From NCBI RefSeq assembly GCF_000006565.2, contig NC_031480.1, positions 5,325,170-5,389,169 of the forward strand: a stretch of DNA of 64,000 nt, in the 5' to 3' direction. Positions within the stretch are counted from its first letter, which is position 1, and every line of letters starts with the position of its first letter. A program made the translations under genes and the position numbers. Below are positions 22,451-34,085 of the stretch, one piece after another. The notes under the pieces are model-generated. The model did not search any database and was not told where the DNA came from. It was given only the letters and a program-made list of their open reading frames with translations. This DNA comes from Toxoplasma gondii ME49. Taxonomy: Eukaryota; Apicomplexa; Conoidasida; Eucoccidiorida; Sarcocystidae.

Positions 22451-22833
22451 TTCACTGGGATCACTCGATTCATGAGAAGGGTTGGACACGCCTTGAGGAG
22501 ACAGAACAGGCGGCCGCGGCGCGGCTGCTTCTGTGGCTCTCGGCCGGCAATTGTCCTTAGCCGCATCACCTTTGACTTCATGACTTCTGCGTTATGCCAC
22601 GAGCATGACTGATGAGAGACGAGACAGTGCTTGGTCTGGTAAGTGGCGGCTCTCGTCGTCAAGCTTCTACTTGTGCGCCGCCTCTCCACAGACGGCTGTA
22701 TCTGGAACATCCATCGTCCGGTCTGACGCGAAATCGTGCGTCAAGTTCTTGTTAACGAGATGGACGAAGTGCGGATGTGCCCGACAACACGGAACCTGTC
22801 GCATGCCAAAGGCAAAAGAGCGCCTGAACAGCG

Positions 22834-24240
22834 ATGTTTCGACGGAAAAAGGCAAGCGAGTGTTGGGAGGCACTAGATCCTCAACCACCGACCATACAGC
22901 GAACGAGGCCTCTCTCCGACTTCTTTGGTAATCGAATGTGCGCAGCGGAACCCGCCATCGCCAGCATGTGTATGGGAATGAAAAAGACGACGCAACACGA
23001 ACTCGCTGAAATCGAAATTCGCTCTACGGACACGCCTAAACTTGCACAGTAGTCATATGTATCGTGGCTGTGGTCCAGGATTTTCGAAACTGTTTAAGAG
23101 AGCAGAGAAGGGCATTTCGGATGTTATCTTTATCCAGGATGCCGCAGTGTTGGATAAGGCGGCCGATGCGTACAAAGGTGAGGATGACACATTCATTCGA
23201 ACAGCGGAAGGGGGGCGCCACTCGAATAACATGGTCGTCCACAGGTCTGATTGGGGGCAGGGACCACAGAAGGCTTCAAAAGAAGTCGCGCAGACTGCAG
23301 GCTTCGCAAGAGGCCTCTCTTACGGTGCTGCGGCAGCCGCCAACTTCAGCGTGAGTGGAACATTCCATAGGCACCAAAAGATAGTCCACATTCGGGGCGG
23401 CAAAACCAGTAAAAGACGGCACAGCTGTATCCACTGGCTTTCCGGCACCTGGCAGTGCGTCTCTCTCTCTCTACGCACGCCAAGTCGTCTCCATTGTGTT
23501 TTCTTTGGTGTGCCCCAGGACGGAGCAGGAAACAGATTTCGTGCACACCATCGGGACTGAGGACGCCAAGACCGTTGGCGTTCCTCTTCCCCCAGCCATT
23601 TCGCACCATTGGTCTGGAAAGGAACTTCCGGTTTTTTCTGATTCAAATCTTGCAAAGGCTCGGACAGGGAGCGACGAGGAGGCTTCGTTGAGACCGGCAG
23701 AGTGGAAACACTGCTGACCAGCCCGTCACCCGAGAGAGCGCAAAGTACGAGCAGGCGGACGACAACACAGCAACTAACTGACGAGCAAGCACAGTGTGTC
23801 AGATGCAAGTGCACGTCGACGCAAAAGGAGAAAATAAGGTTTAGGGTGTCGCATGCTGCCTCCATTCAATTCAAAGCCGAAACCTTTGTCAACAGATATT
23901 ACAGTCGATAGCAGTTGGTACCTGACGCTTTCCAGATGGTTCTCTTGCCGGCGTGCTGGCTGGGCCGGTTCCTTGGAGTCCACCTGCGCCATCGTCCAGC
24001 TGTCAAATCGAGCGTCGAGGGAGGCCGTCGCGGACTGGGAAAGAGTCGAGCAAGACCCTGTTCAGCAGTCAGGTGGGTCATTCAAATGTTTCTGCAGCCG
24101 CGTTGGCGGCCTGTGGTGACTCCTCTGTACACAATGTGCTGACTGAACCGCGAGGACGCCAGGGCACCTCAACGTCTGTATGCAGTACGTGACAGCCTTG
24201 CCAGGTTAACCTCGCATTTACTGTCACAGGCACAGAATGA
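22834..24240 (+). CDS. Small multi-exon protein of unknown function (about 187 residues; 3' half tentative)
   Basis: Three 5' exons fit together in phase: 22834-22927 (ATG), 23079-23177 and 23301-23350, with donors GTAATC, GTGAGG and GTGAGT and acceptors in CCAG and GCAG. They give a basic N-terminus, then DFFGFSKLFKRAEKG, an Asp/Ala-rich helix and a Gly/Ala-rich stretch. A phase-compatible continuation is 23529-23701, then 23936-24072, then 24230-24240 (stop), for 187 residues in total. The donor at 23701 (GTGGAA) is weak. If it is not used, the frame simply ends at 23717 and gives 143 residues. At exon 4 several acceptors (23519, 23526, 23529) compete, and only the last two keep the frame. 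No family recognised. It starts about 400 bases upstream-to-upstream from the pseudogene remnant, so it could itself be a decaying gene. Confidence 0.45.
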
Positions 24241-25656
24241 CGAGAACGCATCCTGCGACATCTAGTGCTACAGATCCTAGAAAAGAGAGCGATACATTGG
24301 TGCTTCGGCTTGACCAGTCTCATTTCTGCTCCTTACGTAACAGACGAATCCAGAGTTTCAGTCTATCGTATCAGTCAGTGCGTTTGACGGAGACCCGTAC
24401 GTTCACTGGGTGTACCTCCTAAAGTAAATAGAAGACCAAATCCAATGGCCTGGTGGCAGGTTACTCTTGCAATCCGCGTCTCTAATAGGCCGTGACTTCA
24501 AGGAAAAAAACATCGAGACTCGCAGAAGATTTAAACAAAAAGTCATCCATACAAGCGACCGCGCGCTCCCTCTTTCCCTCAGCATCACTTCCTCAACTAC
24601 GTAGGGGACCCCAAGATAAGAGAATTCTCGGAAGGCCATACTTCGATCAATACAATCGATTAAGCGGCGTGACGTCACAGACATCCTTAATGTAGACGAG
24701 GTGGATGATTTGAGACCCTATCAGATCTGAACAGAAGATTATAATACATGACACGACTCCACATGCAACATGTTCGAAACCGGATTTCTAATCGATAACA
24801 GAGTCTCACTGGCGCTAGCTCTACGTCCCCTCCCTTCTCAAATTGTGTACATGAGAAATGGAAACCAGCCGTTTTCAGTGGATTGCTTTGTTCCAATTTC
24901 AGCTGTTTCTGCCCTTCTCGTTCGCGCTCGTGACGTGCTCCAGTACCTCCTGTTTCTCCGTTCGAATATGTGGCGTCCTTGACCCGTACAACGCGGCTTG
25001 CCTCTTTGTTGTTTTCCTTTCTTCGTTCCGCGTAAGGTCGCGATCGAAGTTTTTCTTCCCTGCGTCCGATTCTCCTAGTTCCCGCAAATTTTCTCGGTGT
25101 GTCTGTTCGTGGTTCCCGGTCCCGCGCTTCGTTCGCTTCTTTTTGACTCTCCTTTGGCATTCACTCTCGATTCAGAGTCGCCACCGCGTATTTGTCAGAC
25201 GCGATCGGCTGTGTGCGGGCCACTAGGGAAATCCATACACGCTGGCCTACGAGAATGCAAACGAACCACCGCAAAAGAACGCGACAAGCACGCACGTAAG
25301 CCGCGTATGAAAACGCCCTGTAGGTTTGTCTCTCTCGTTTGCTGCGTTTTTCGCTCACTCCCTCTGGATTGATCCGGACAACTAAAAACAGTAAACTGAA
25401 TAAGCCAACACTCTTTCAGTTGTCTTGAGCAATCCATTGGGGTGGAGTACACGACTGACAACGAACTAGGTAACTAGGTTGTCTGTATCTCAGAGTTGGA
25501 GTGAAACGTCACTATCCTACTTGAAAGAAGCATGCGATACGGCGACCTATCCAGATAGCGGATTCCGTCGACCTCCGTCCCTCGATTTCTTATTCTGTCC
25601 CCTTTACAAGTCTTCTCTCGTTTTTGCATCTGCTGTCGTCTGTTTTACAGTCTCAC
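24241..25656. other. Region between convergent genes; possible 3' end of the neighbouring minus-strand gene
   Basis: No independent gene supported. A minus-strand frame at about 25443-25195, entered through a TTGTCAG acceptor in phase 1, could be the last exon of the micro-exon gene to the right. A Lys/Arg/Glu-rich minus frame at 25160-24687 is open but unlinked. The rest appears to be untranslated or intergenic sequence. Confidence 0.4.
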
Positions 25657-28476
25657 CGGATGCTCCAAACGCACCTTCCACTTTCGCCATGTGCGGCCTC
25701 TGTTTCACTCCTTTCGACTTCCAGGGCAGAGGCACCGGCAGCATCTTCCCCGTGCGCGGGCACTTGACGAATTCCACAGGCTGCAGAACAAAGTGGACGA
25801 AGGACGCATGCAGCTGGGTCTGCATTCGCAGCGGCGCCACCCGAGGCACCTCGTTCCTCTTGTTTTTACGCATTTCTCTACATCCTAGTAGACCAAGGGG
25901 CTTCTCGGTAAGTGAAGTGCTTTCAGCCCTCAATCGGCCGTCTACCGGTACCCGTCTGTACAGACAAGGCTGCCATGTTGAGGCAGTGCTTGCCGCTTTC
26001 GACCTATGCATGGATCTCCTTTCCGCATGTGCTTCTGTGCGGCTGTTGCAACACACACGCTTGTGTTCTCTGAGTAATCTTCGACTAATTCGCCAGCATG
26101 CCTTTTCCCGATGCTGACACAGCAGCGAGCTACGACAAGCAGCAGGAAAGACGAGGGGGCCAGCAGCCGGAAGAGAAAAGAAGGCGCCGTCGTGTGTTGG
26201 AAGCGCTTTAGTGGAATCAAGCAGACCGGTTTGATTTGGCGCCTCTCGGAAGAAAGCAAACGCAAGCGCCTGAAAGAGCGCACCTGGTAGAAGGACTCTC
26301 CGGTTTCTATAGAAATAACATATCGGTGAAGAGGACAACGAATGCACGCCTGAACACAGAAAATGAAAATCGACAGAAATCGTCGCTCAGTAAAAGACGC
26401 ACTCCCCGATACCTACCACGACAGGCAGTCGAGCCAAACAGCAACTGTATCTGCTTGTTTGTCGATGTACGCATGGAGCCATGCATATGGATTAACAGTT
26501 TTGAAAGGGTTTACCAGCATACATCCGTTGGCATGCGTGTATGCGCACTGAGATAGGAAGAAAAAGGAGAGACCCACAGATGCATGCCTACGTTCAAGAG
26601 ACGAGCGACCGACACAGTGAGAAGTTTTCAGGTGGTCCAGCAGGTCTGAGCACAGCGCTGCGCGACAGCGTCAATGCCTGCAAAATCCACCCCACGAAAT
26701 GCCGCATATACTTTTCTCCCGTGGTTCTGCGGTAGAGGGTGTCTGATTAAATTGAAGTGCTGTTGAACGAAACTTCAAGTTTGTCTAGCTACGCAAGGTG
26801 CCAGTGTGCCAAAGCCACATACGCGGACATCTAGACACATGTGTACATGCTACCCTAGAACTGGACGCATATCTGTCTGTCTATCTATATATCTATATCT
26901 ATATCTATATCTATATATATATACATTTATATATACAGGTAGGGACATACGCATTTACATTTATATTTATAGAAATACACGTTTCTATACTTTATACGTT
27001 CGTTGTCTACTCACTTGGCCAGAAACCTCCTCAATATCCACAGCTTGCTGCGGAGATTCAACACGCAAACGCAACACATTCGAAGATCTATAAGACGGTA
27101 AAACGGAATCGAGGTCCCACCGGAAGCGAGGCTAGACTCGCTTGCGCATCTCTGCCCTTCGCCCAGGACCAGAACATGCCAAATGGAGAAAAGCGTGGAA
27201 GCAACAAACTCTCGGGAAATGGGGAAAAGCGTCGCATCTCTGCACGCACTGACCGCACGAGAGTAGTCAGGCGTGCAAAGCCAGCAGTCGCGGAGTGGGA
27301 GGAGATGTACAGAAAGAAAAGAAAAGCGGACGATCGAGATACAGAGGAGAAGCGAGAGAGAGACATACAAGAAGAGCAAAAGGCCAAAAAGGACGAGAGA
27401 CGGAGAGGCTGACAAAAGGAGGACAGAGAGCAAGAAGCGCCGTACCTCGAGTGCACCGCCTGCGTGGTAGCAGTTGGCGTCCACTGCGAATGGTGTGTTT
27501 TTGCAGATCCAGACAGCGACTGAAGAGAACAGACACAGAAAGCAGAAGCGACGAAACCTGAGCAAACACTACACGGCGAAGAAACTGTTTGAAAGCAGAA
27601 GATAAAAGAACAGAAAACGGCGTTCAGACGCCGAGACGAAGAGAAGAGCAAGGAAGACGAAGGCGTGAAGAGGGACGAAGACGAACTCAGAAAAATGTTT
27701 AGAATCCAAAGGAAACAACCAAGGAGGAAGCAACGACGAAGGAAACTCATTACCTGGTTGTTCGTCGATGACCATGCGCCGCGGTCGCCGCTGCACCTAC
27801 AGAGAGACATAGGGAAGAAACGAGCGAGAGGAAAAAAGGAGTCCTCTATTCCTGTTTACGCAGTCACCGTCCTACTAGGAGAAACTGCAAATGCTCAAGG
27901 GATGCCCAGTCCAATGCACATACACCTTGTCCGTTTATATTATCGCATGCGCGTGCATGCGCATCCGTCATAGTCACTTGCATGCACATACGCACCCATC
28001 ATAGTCGCATTGATATAGATGCGCACAATTACACATTCACAAGCACTCACGAATAGAACCTTACACATGCATACTCGCATGCAGCTACACACTCACGCGT
28101 ATACATACTCGCACGCGGGCATGCTATTACCTGGCATACGCACATGCAGAGACACTCAAGTATCGCTGGAAATGAATGCAGAGATGCACCTTTTTTATGG
28201 GTTGTGTTTCTGTCCAATCATTGCCGCCAGAGAATCCATCCTTGACACCATCGTCAAGCTTCATTGAATCTTCAAAGCCTTTTTCGCTTTCAAGAGTCTG
28301 GGTTTGAACTCAAATTTGCCTGCATGTGCATAGAGGTGTACATACACATGAAAGACTATCTGTTAGGAACATGCTTCTCGCAACAAAAGCATCCACGTAT
28401 ACACAGGGAGACTCACCTCTTCAATGCTGAACGCCGCGTACCAGACCCGGCCGTCGGCGTCAACCTGCGTCTCCAT
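25657..28476 (-). CDS. Micro-exon gene, unidentified protein (3' end unresolved)
   Basis: The start is ATG at 28476 in AACAAAAATGGAG, a near-ideal coccidian context. Exons: 28476-28417 (60 nt), 27796-27754 (43 nt), 27483-27446 (38 nt) and 27047-27015 (33 nt). A larger fifth exon ends at 25657 and begins at about 25903 or 25880. Donors are GTGAGT, GTAATG, GTACGG, GTGAGT and GTGAGA, and all phases agree (0, 1, 0, 0, then 1). The first residues are METQVDADGRVWYAAFSIEE; the fifth exon carries PVEFVKCPRTGKMLPVPLPW and is basic. I recognise no family; the soluble, basic character and lack of a signal peptide say little more. A final exon at about 25443-25195 is phase-compatible but not convincing. 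The introns carry CT-rich tracts on the coding strand, as expected for coccidian introns. Confidence 0.6.
26878..26936. repeat. (ATCTAT)/(TA) microsatellite in an intron
   Basis: An ATCTAT-type repeat grading into (TA)n, inside the intron between exons 4 and 5 of the micro-exon gene. Confidence 0.85.
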
Positions 28477-30557
28477 TTTTGTTCGTCTTTTTCCGCGTTT
28501 TTCCCCCAAGAGAAAGTCAGAAGATTCCCTCTGCCCTTGTCCTCGCTTAGACTTCTCGGGTCTTGAAGACACACGGATGCCTTGTGATCGCTTCTGTCAC
28601 ACTTGGATCCCGTTTTCTGTGCACGTCCCTCTTTCGTTTTCACTTTGTGAGCGGCGAAGAGAGAAAGAGGAAGACACCTTCGCCACTCCCGTAGTCCTTC
28701 TATAAGAAGAGAGGTGTACACCGATCATAAAAAACTTGGCAAGTTCGCCTAATTCCAGTCGGACGCGCAGTTGACGAATCGAGGAGAATCCCTTCAATCA
28801 TTCAAAGTCTATCCCGAAAGCCAACGTCTAGATGATACACCCCAGTCTCCATGAAACGCCACCTGCTGGCCACTGCATTCTTCGGAGATTCCTGCCGCGG
28901 CTGCCCAGCCAGCGGAGGCGACGAACCTCAGAACAACAAACAATGGGAACTGAAAGGAAAAAGTGACAAAAATAATAAGTGGAAGAACAGGAGACAGGGA
29001 GGCAAGCGGATACGTGGCGAATGTGTCTGAAGACTGTCCTGTTTGCTGTCACTCAAGAAATCGCTCTTCTTCAGTGAGAGCAAGCTCCTCTTCACCTTTT
29101 ACGCTTGTGGTAGCTTGCCGCTAAGGAAATAGCACGAGACAACGGGGCAGTAGACAAGAAAGACGAGAAAGCAGACCCGCAGGCATCCATCTGCTAGTTT
29201 TTACATCAGTGCGTGTCTCCGTGAAGTCCAAATGCAACGATTCCGCATGTACACATTATAATTGTACATATATATGTGAATATGCATCAGAGCAAGAGAA
29301 TAATTTGACGGAGGTGCACATATCTGTGGTGAAACGGTTCACAGTCATTCTCTCGGCAGAAGGGAAAGCCGAGGAGGAACATTCCCTGTTGGGAGACGCC
29401 AGCATCTCCACAATTATCTTGCACATCTGGACGACAACCGACGACCTCCCGTATATGCAGCTAGAGCATGCGTGTAGAATGATTAACAATGGACACAGCG
29501 ACTTGCCTGTTTTCGATGAGAGAGACAGAGAGATAAAAAAAGATCATCTCTGAGAAAAAGCGATAGGTTTTTGGACCACGGCTTCACGCCGCTTTGCGTG
29601 GCGGGTAAGCTTGGTTTTGCATGCACGCGAAGCAACCCATGACACAGACGTTTTCAGCCGGCCGTGTTCGCGGGAAGAGACTTGAGCAAGGACTCCGAAA
29701 CCTGTTTGATGAATCACTTCCTGCCACTTCACAAGCTTTCATGGGTGTCTCTTGACGCGTCGAGATTGATTGAGGGGACTACTCCGAGTGATACCTCCCG
29801 GGAAAGTGTCGATTTTCCACGAATGCTCTCGCGCTCCATCGAGTTTCTCGATCCCGAGTGCCATGGGCACCCCGGAGGTTCTGCACCGCATGCATACTGG
29901 GAAGGCTTATTTTCCGCTTTCTCGATCTTGCAGTTTTCAGGGGAAACGAGAACAGAGACTCCTTGGGGTCAGGGTGGTTGTGTCTGGGTATTTTCCGTCT
30001 TTCACGGACCGTGCCTCCCTGGAAGAGGCCTTGTAAGAAGCCTCCTAACCGCGAACCCGTTGCTGGGCTTCTGCCACCAACCTTTTTCCTGATTCCATTT
30101 CTGGTTTACAGCGTTGCTTTTTGCTCACGTTTCAACCATTTTCCGTGCACCTTTGAAGCGGTTCATTCCCCAACTCCCCCATCTGGCTGTGCCCGTTTTC
30201 ATGGATCAGAAACCGTTTGAACCGTACAGGTCCTCGAGTTTTTGCCGTGACACTCCAGGCATACCCTGACCTTATCGGTGGCAAACCCGTTAACGGTTCT
30301 CGCAGAATCGCACATTTGCGGGTTCCTCGTGTTCACTCGAAGGGCCTCTAGTGTATGTACAACTCCTTCCATGCCACATCCGGCGGCGGCTGCCCGACCA
30401 CCCCGGCGGTTACGCCACATTTTCTTTTCCGCGCTACCGTCCGACAATCCTAGGCTCGGTCAAATTCATTCCTCCACCTTTCCGACTTCTTTCCCGTTTC
30501 TCGCTTTTCGCTTACTTTCCCTTGGAATTCGTGTTTGAGCTTTCGTTCGTGGAAAAA
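28477..30557. other. Divergent intergenic region with one unlinked open frame
   Basis: Lies between the starts of the micro-exon gene (minus) and the GDT1-like gene (plus), so both promoters are expected here. A plus-strand frame at 29209-29553 (114 codons) has fairly protein-like composition but no clear start context or splice partners. A minus-strand stretch at about 28932-28855 has an acceptor and a donor (CAGCAG|GTGGCG) and could be a 5' exon joined in phase 0 to a GCAG acceptor inside the first exon, as an alternative to the ATG at 28476. Neither is called as a gene. Confidence 0.45.
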
Positions 30558-32589
30558 ATGGGATTCGCCGGAAGCCCTGCTCCTTTCGAGCGGAGAAGCA
30601 TATGTGGGTCTGCGTTTGTCGGTTCCCTTTCGCTTCGGCTCTCTCCTTCGCTTTCGCTTTCAGTGTTGATTTATATTTTTCTCGGCATCATCCTCGGGCC
30701 TTCTCAGGATCGATTGGCGCATGGCCACATCCACTATGCTCCGGAACATTTCGACTCTCACGTCCTCGCCCGGTTGCCGGAGCCAAATTTCTGCAAGTGG
30801 CTCGAGGAGGAGGGCCACACGGCATTCGGCTCCTTCGTTGGCGGCCTGACAACCTTTCGTCTCCTCTCGACTCTCTGCTCAGCAAATCCCGTCCTTTCAT
30901 GGACGAATGCAGAGCAATCTGGCTGCAGAGGCGACTGCGCTGACGCCGTGGATTTGGAAATGCGGCGGAGACTCATCCGCCCTGCTCCTGCGCGGCGTCT
31001 CGCCAGTTCACTTCTCTCGGAATCAGCTCATACTCGAAGCGAAACGCGCTGGGTACGAAACCGTGCCTCACCGTCGTCTGCTGTCGAAGCGCATTTGCCG
31101 GGCTCCCCCAGCTCCAGTCCACCTTCCGCCCTCGCCTCTGCTGCTGCTCGCTCTGTTGCATCTGTCGGGGCGTCTTCTGTGAACTCTGAATGGGAGGCGA
31201 CTGAGGCGAAGACGCAAAATGGGGAGGGGAAAGGTCGGCGAAAACAGAGGAATCGTGCGTTTTCGGAACAGGCCGATGAGAGAGGCCGGTTCGCCTCTTT
31301 CCGGTCCTTCTGGTCTGCGCTGGTGTCTGCGTTTCTCGTCACGATCGCCACTGAGCTGGGGGACAGAACATTCTTTCTCGCGGCGCTTCTCTCGATGAAG
31401 TACTCGAAAGCGATTGTCTTCGTCGGCACGTGCCTCGCTCTCTTTTTGATGACGGCTTTCTCCACGGGCTTGGGAAGACTGCTGCACTGGGCGCCGGATA
31501 TGCCGGGGCTGAGAGCGCGTCTTGGCGACTTTCCAATCGACGCGTGGGTCTCCTGTCTCCTCCTTCTCTTCTTCGCCTTTCTCCACCTGAAGACTCTGTG
31601 GGAACCTGAGGCAGCTTCACCAGGACCCTCTCGCGCTCCTTCTTTCTCAGGCAACTCGACGCAACGCGCCCGGGAGCTTATTGCCTCCGCCGGCAGCTCG
31701 CCAAACGCAGTCCCTGTATCCGGGGTCACTCCACCTCATGGGGGAGGACACGGGAGGCAAGAAGCCCACGAAGAGAGCAAGGCGACACGGGACGGTTTGA
31801 AGGCGGACGAGAAAGACAGCTCTTCAAGAAGCGGGAAGAAGCGGAAAGACGCAGAGCTCGTCTCTTTGGTCGACAGTGGAAATGGAGAAGGACGCCAATG
31901 TCCGGCTGCGGTAGCGAGAGAAGGAAAGACAGGAGAAGCCAATCGAACGGGGAGACGAAGCAGCGGAGGCAGCACACGGCCGGAATGCTCTCCCCTAGAT
32001 GCGTTTTCTTTGTCTCTCGCCATGGGGAACTCCGATGGATCTCTCTCCTCAGAGACCGGATCTGAGAAGTCCTTCTCCCGGGCCTCGTCTGTCTACACCA
32101 ACCGCAGCAGCGTCGATGGCGGTGGAGACGGAAAGGGAAGAAAAGAAGGAGATCATTTGAAAACCCACAACAGAGAACGTCGTCCGAGCAGACATGACGC
32201 CGTAGACGAAAGTTTCATTGAAGCAGAGGAAGAACTTCAGAGAATACAGGTCAGCAGCATACGGAGAGCAAACTCAAAAGGTGAACAAGGAAAAACAGGC
32301 CGGCAGCCGAGACAGAGAGTGTGTTAGCGACGCTGTCTGATATGTGGTGTTGCGGATGGAAAGCTTCGCGTATGATCAACCTCCGTCTCTTCACAGATTT
32401 CAACTACCTGAGCTCCGCGAGGACGACGTGCTGACAAAGAGTCGCATGTGTATTTCTATTCGTACTTCCGTTTATTTCGCGGTGTATCTGCAACTGTGGA
32501 CCTGCCATGATATTCAGATATCTCCAGTGGTGCCTGGACTTGCATTATCGACAACACTGTTTCTTAGTATCTATTTCTCCGTATGACAG

Positions 32590-32620
<31 letters not shown>

Positions 32621-34085
32621 ACTTAAATGCCGACTTGTGGGTGAACCTGCATGTGGCGTGTGTGTGGATATATATATATATATATATATACATATATATA
32701 TAGAGAGAGAGATAGATAGATAGATAGATATGCATAACTACGCAAAGTTGTGTCCGCTTTTGTGTTTCAGGTGTTTTGTCGCGACTTGTTGCAGCTGTGA
32801 AGAGGTCATTTATTTTCTTCTTTCTAAGTTAGCCAGTGGATTCCTCTGTTATATACGGGTGTTTACCTGAGGTAGCTTATCTTCAGTGTCTTGTCAGCGC
32901 GCCCCTGCTGCTTGAGACAATCTGCGTAGAATTGCGTGGGTATTGATAGCCAAATGTGGTCACAAAGGTGTTGAGCGGCACCGAGGCGTTGACGTTGAGG
33001 GTGAAACCCACTCCTTTCTCCCGTGTTTCTTGGTTTTCGGTACATCTCCGCAGTACACGCGACTGGGTCTTCGCCCGTCATCCTTGAAGATTCTGTGGGA
33101 AGTCTTTCTTGTCATTGGCTCGGCGGAAGTTGGCGACAAGTCAATGGTGGCGACTGTCGGCCTTGCGACAGCTCAAAACGCCTTCGGCGTCTTCGTCGGT
33201 ACGTTTTTGTCGTGCGAGCTTTTTCGTTGACACTCAAGCGAGTTCACGTCTCTTTGCATGCACAGAAAACGTCAACTTCATGTCTAAGACTTGCACATAT
33301 ATCCGTGTGCATATATATATATATACGTATATGTATGTATTTATATTTGTATTGATATACTTATTTTTGCATCTGTCTCGTTTTCTTGGTGTTGCCCTTT
33401 GCCTGAGTCGAACAGATGAGCGTGCATGTGTACATATGAATAGATTTCTGTGCGAATGGCAAGACGTGTGTATGCGTCTGTCTGGAATGCTGTATATCCG
33501 GGCGGTGGTTAAGACAGGCCAGCCGTGTAAATAAGTATATTTGCATTCACTCTAGTGTTCAAGCACCTCTGTCGCGTATTGTGTCTGGCTGGACGATTTC
33601 ACTTGGGAACAGCTTGGCTGAGTGATTCAGGATTCTCCAAAGCGTTTTGTTACCCCAGCGAGAAAACACATTTCTCCGTTTGTGCGTCCTATTGTATGCC
33701 TGTATTCTCTCGTCGTTAGCTCTTCACGTGCCTGTCATTCGTCTTCCTCGTTGGTCCGGACCTGTTTCTCCTATTTATATTGTAGTGCTTTGTCCTTTTT
33801 TGCTTTTCTACCCTTTGCTCTGCATTTACCACTCTTTTGCTCCCCTTTTTCTCGCGTCCAAGCGTTGCTCTCTGCATTGTCACACGTTTTCATCCCACTC
33901 GTTTGTGGACCTCAGGAAGCTGCCTGGGACATGCAGGCGTGACGCTGCTGGCCGTGATGGCTGGCATTATGCTTCAGGGCCGGCTTAGCGAGCGATACAT
34001 GAACGTTTCTTGTGGTCTCCTCTTTCTTGGATTCGGACTCGTCGCTCTCTTCGACGCCGTCATGCGACCAGACTCTGGCAAGTAG
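30558..34085 (+). CDS. GDT1/TMEM165 (UPF0016) family membrane cation/proton exchanger
   Basis: Exons 30558-32249, 33054-33198 and 33916-34085; 2007 nt, 668 residues. The start is the ATG in GGAAAAAATGGG; the open frame reaches further upstream to 30351, but without such a context. Donors are GTCAGC and GTACGT, acceptors CCGCAG and CCTCAG, and phases 0 and 1 agree. The family signature is present twice: ELGDRT at residue 266 and EVGDKS at 589, each in a hydrophobic helix of a three-helix half. The halves are residues about 250-350 and 573-665. They are separated by a Ser/Gly/Lys/Glu-rich insertion of about 220 residues; yeast and human members have a much shorter loop there. A 249-residue N-terminal extension has a hydrophobic segment at about 20-47 (signal or anchor). 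Known members move Mn2+/Ca2+ against protons in the Golgi and support glycosylation; the same role here is inference. The first motif has Arg where Lys is usual. Confidence 0.93.
32589..32730. repeat. (TA)n and (GATA)n microsatellites in GDT1-like intron 1
   Basis: Two (TA)n runs (about 32590-32618 and 32669-32700), the second grading into GA and GATA units. Confidence 0.9.

Noticed and set aside
23320..23865. 181-codon minus-strand frame opposite the small plus-strand gene
   Set aside because: The plus strand has phase-matched exons and better composition; the minus frame has no splice partners.
25604..26347. 247-codon minus-strand frame taken as one exon
   Set aside because: Only the part from about 25903 leftward looks coding and fits splice sites; the rest is intron-like.
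27088..27810. 240-codon Ser/Phe/Leu-rich minus-strand frame
   Set aside because: The composition comes from a CT-rich intron; it runs through strong splice sites of the micro-exon gene in other frames.
31028..31729. 233-codon frame antisense to the GDT1-like first exon
   Set aside because: It is a shadow of a GC-rich, Ser/Arg-rich coding exon; the plus strand carries the conserved family motif.
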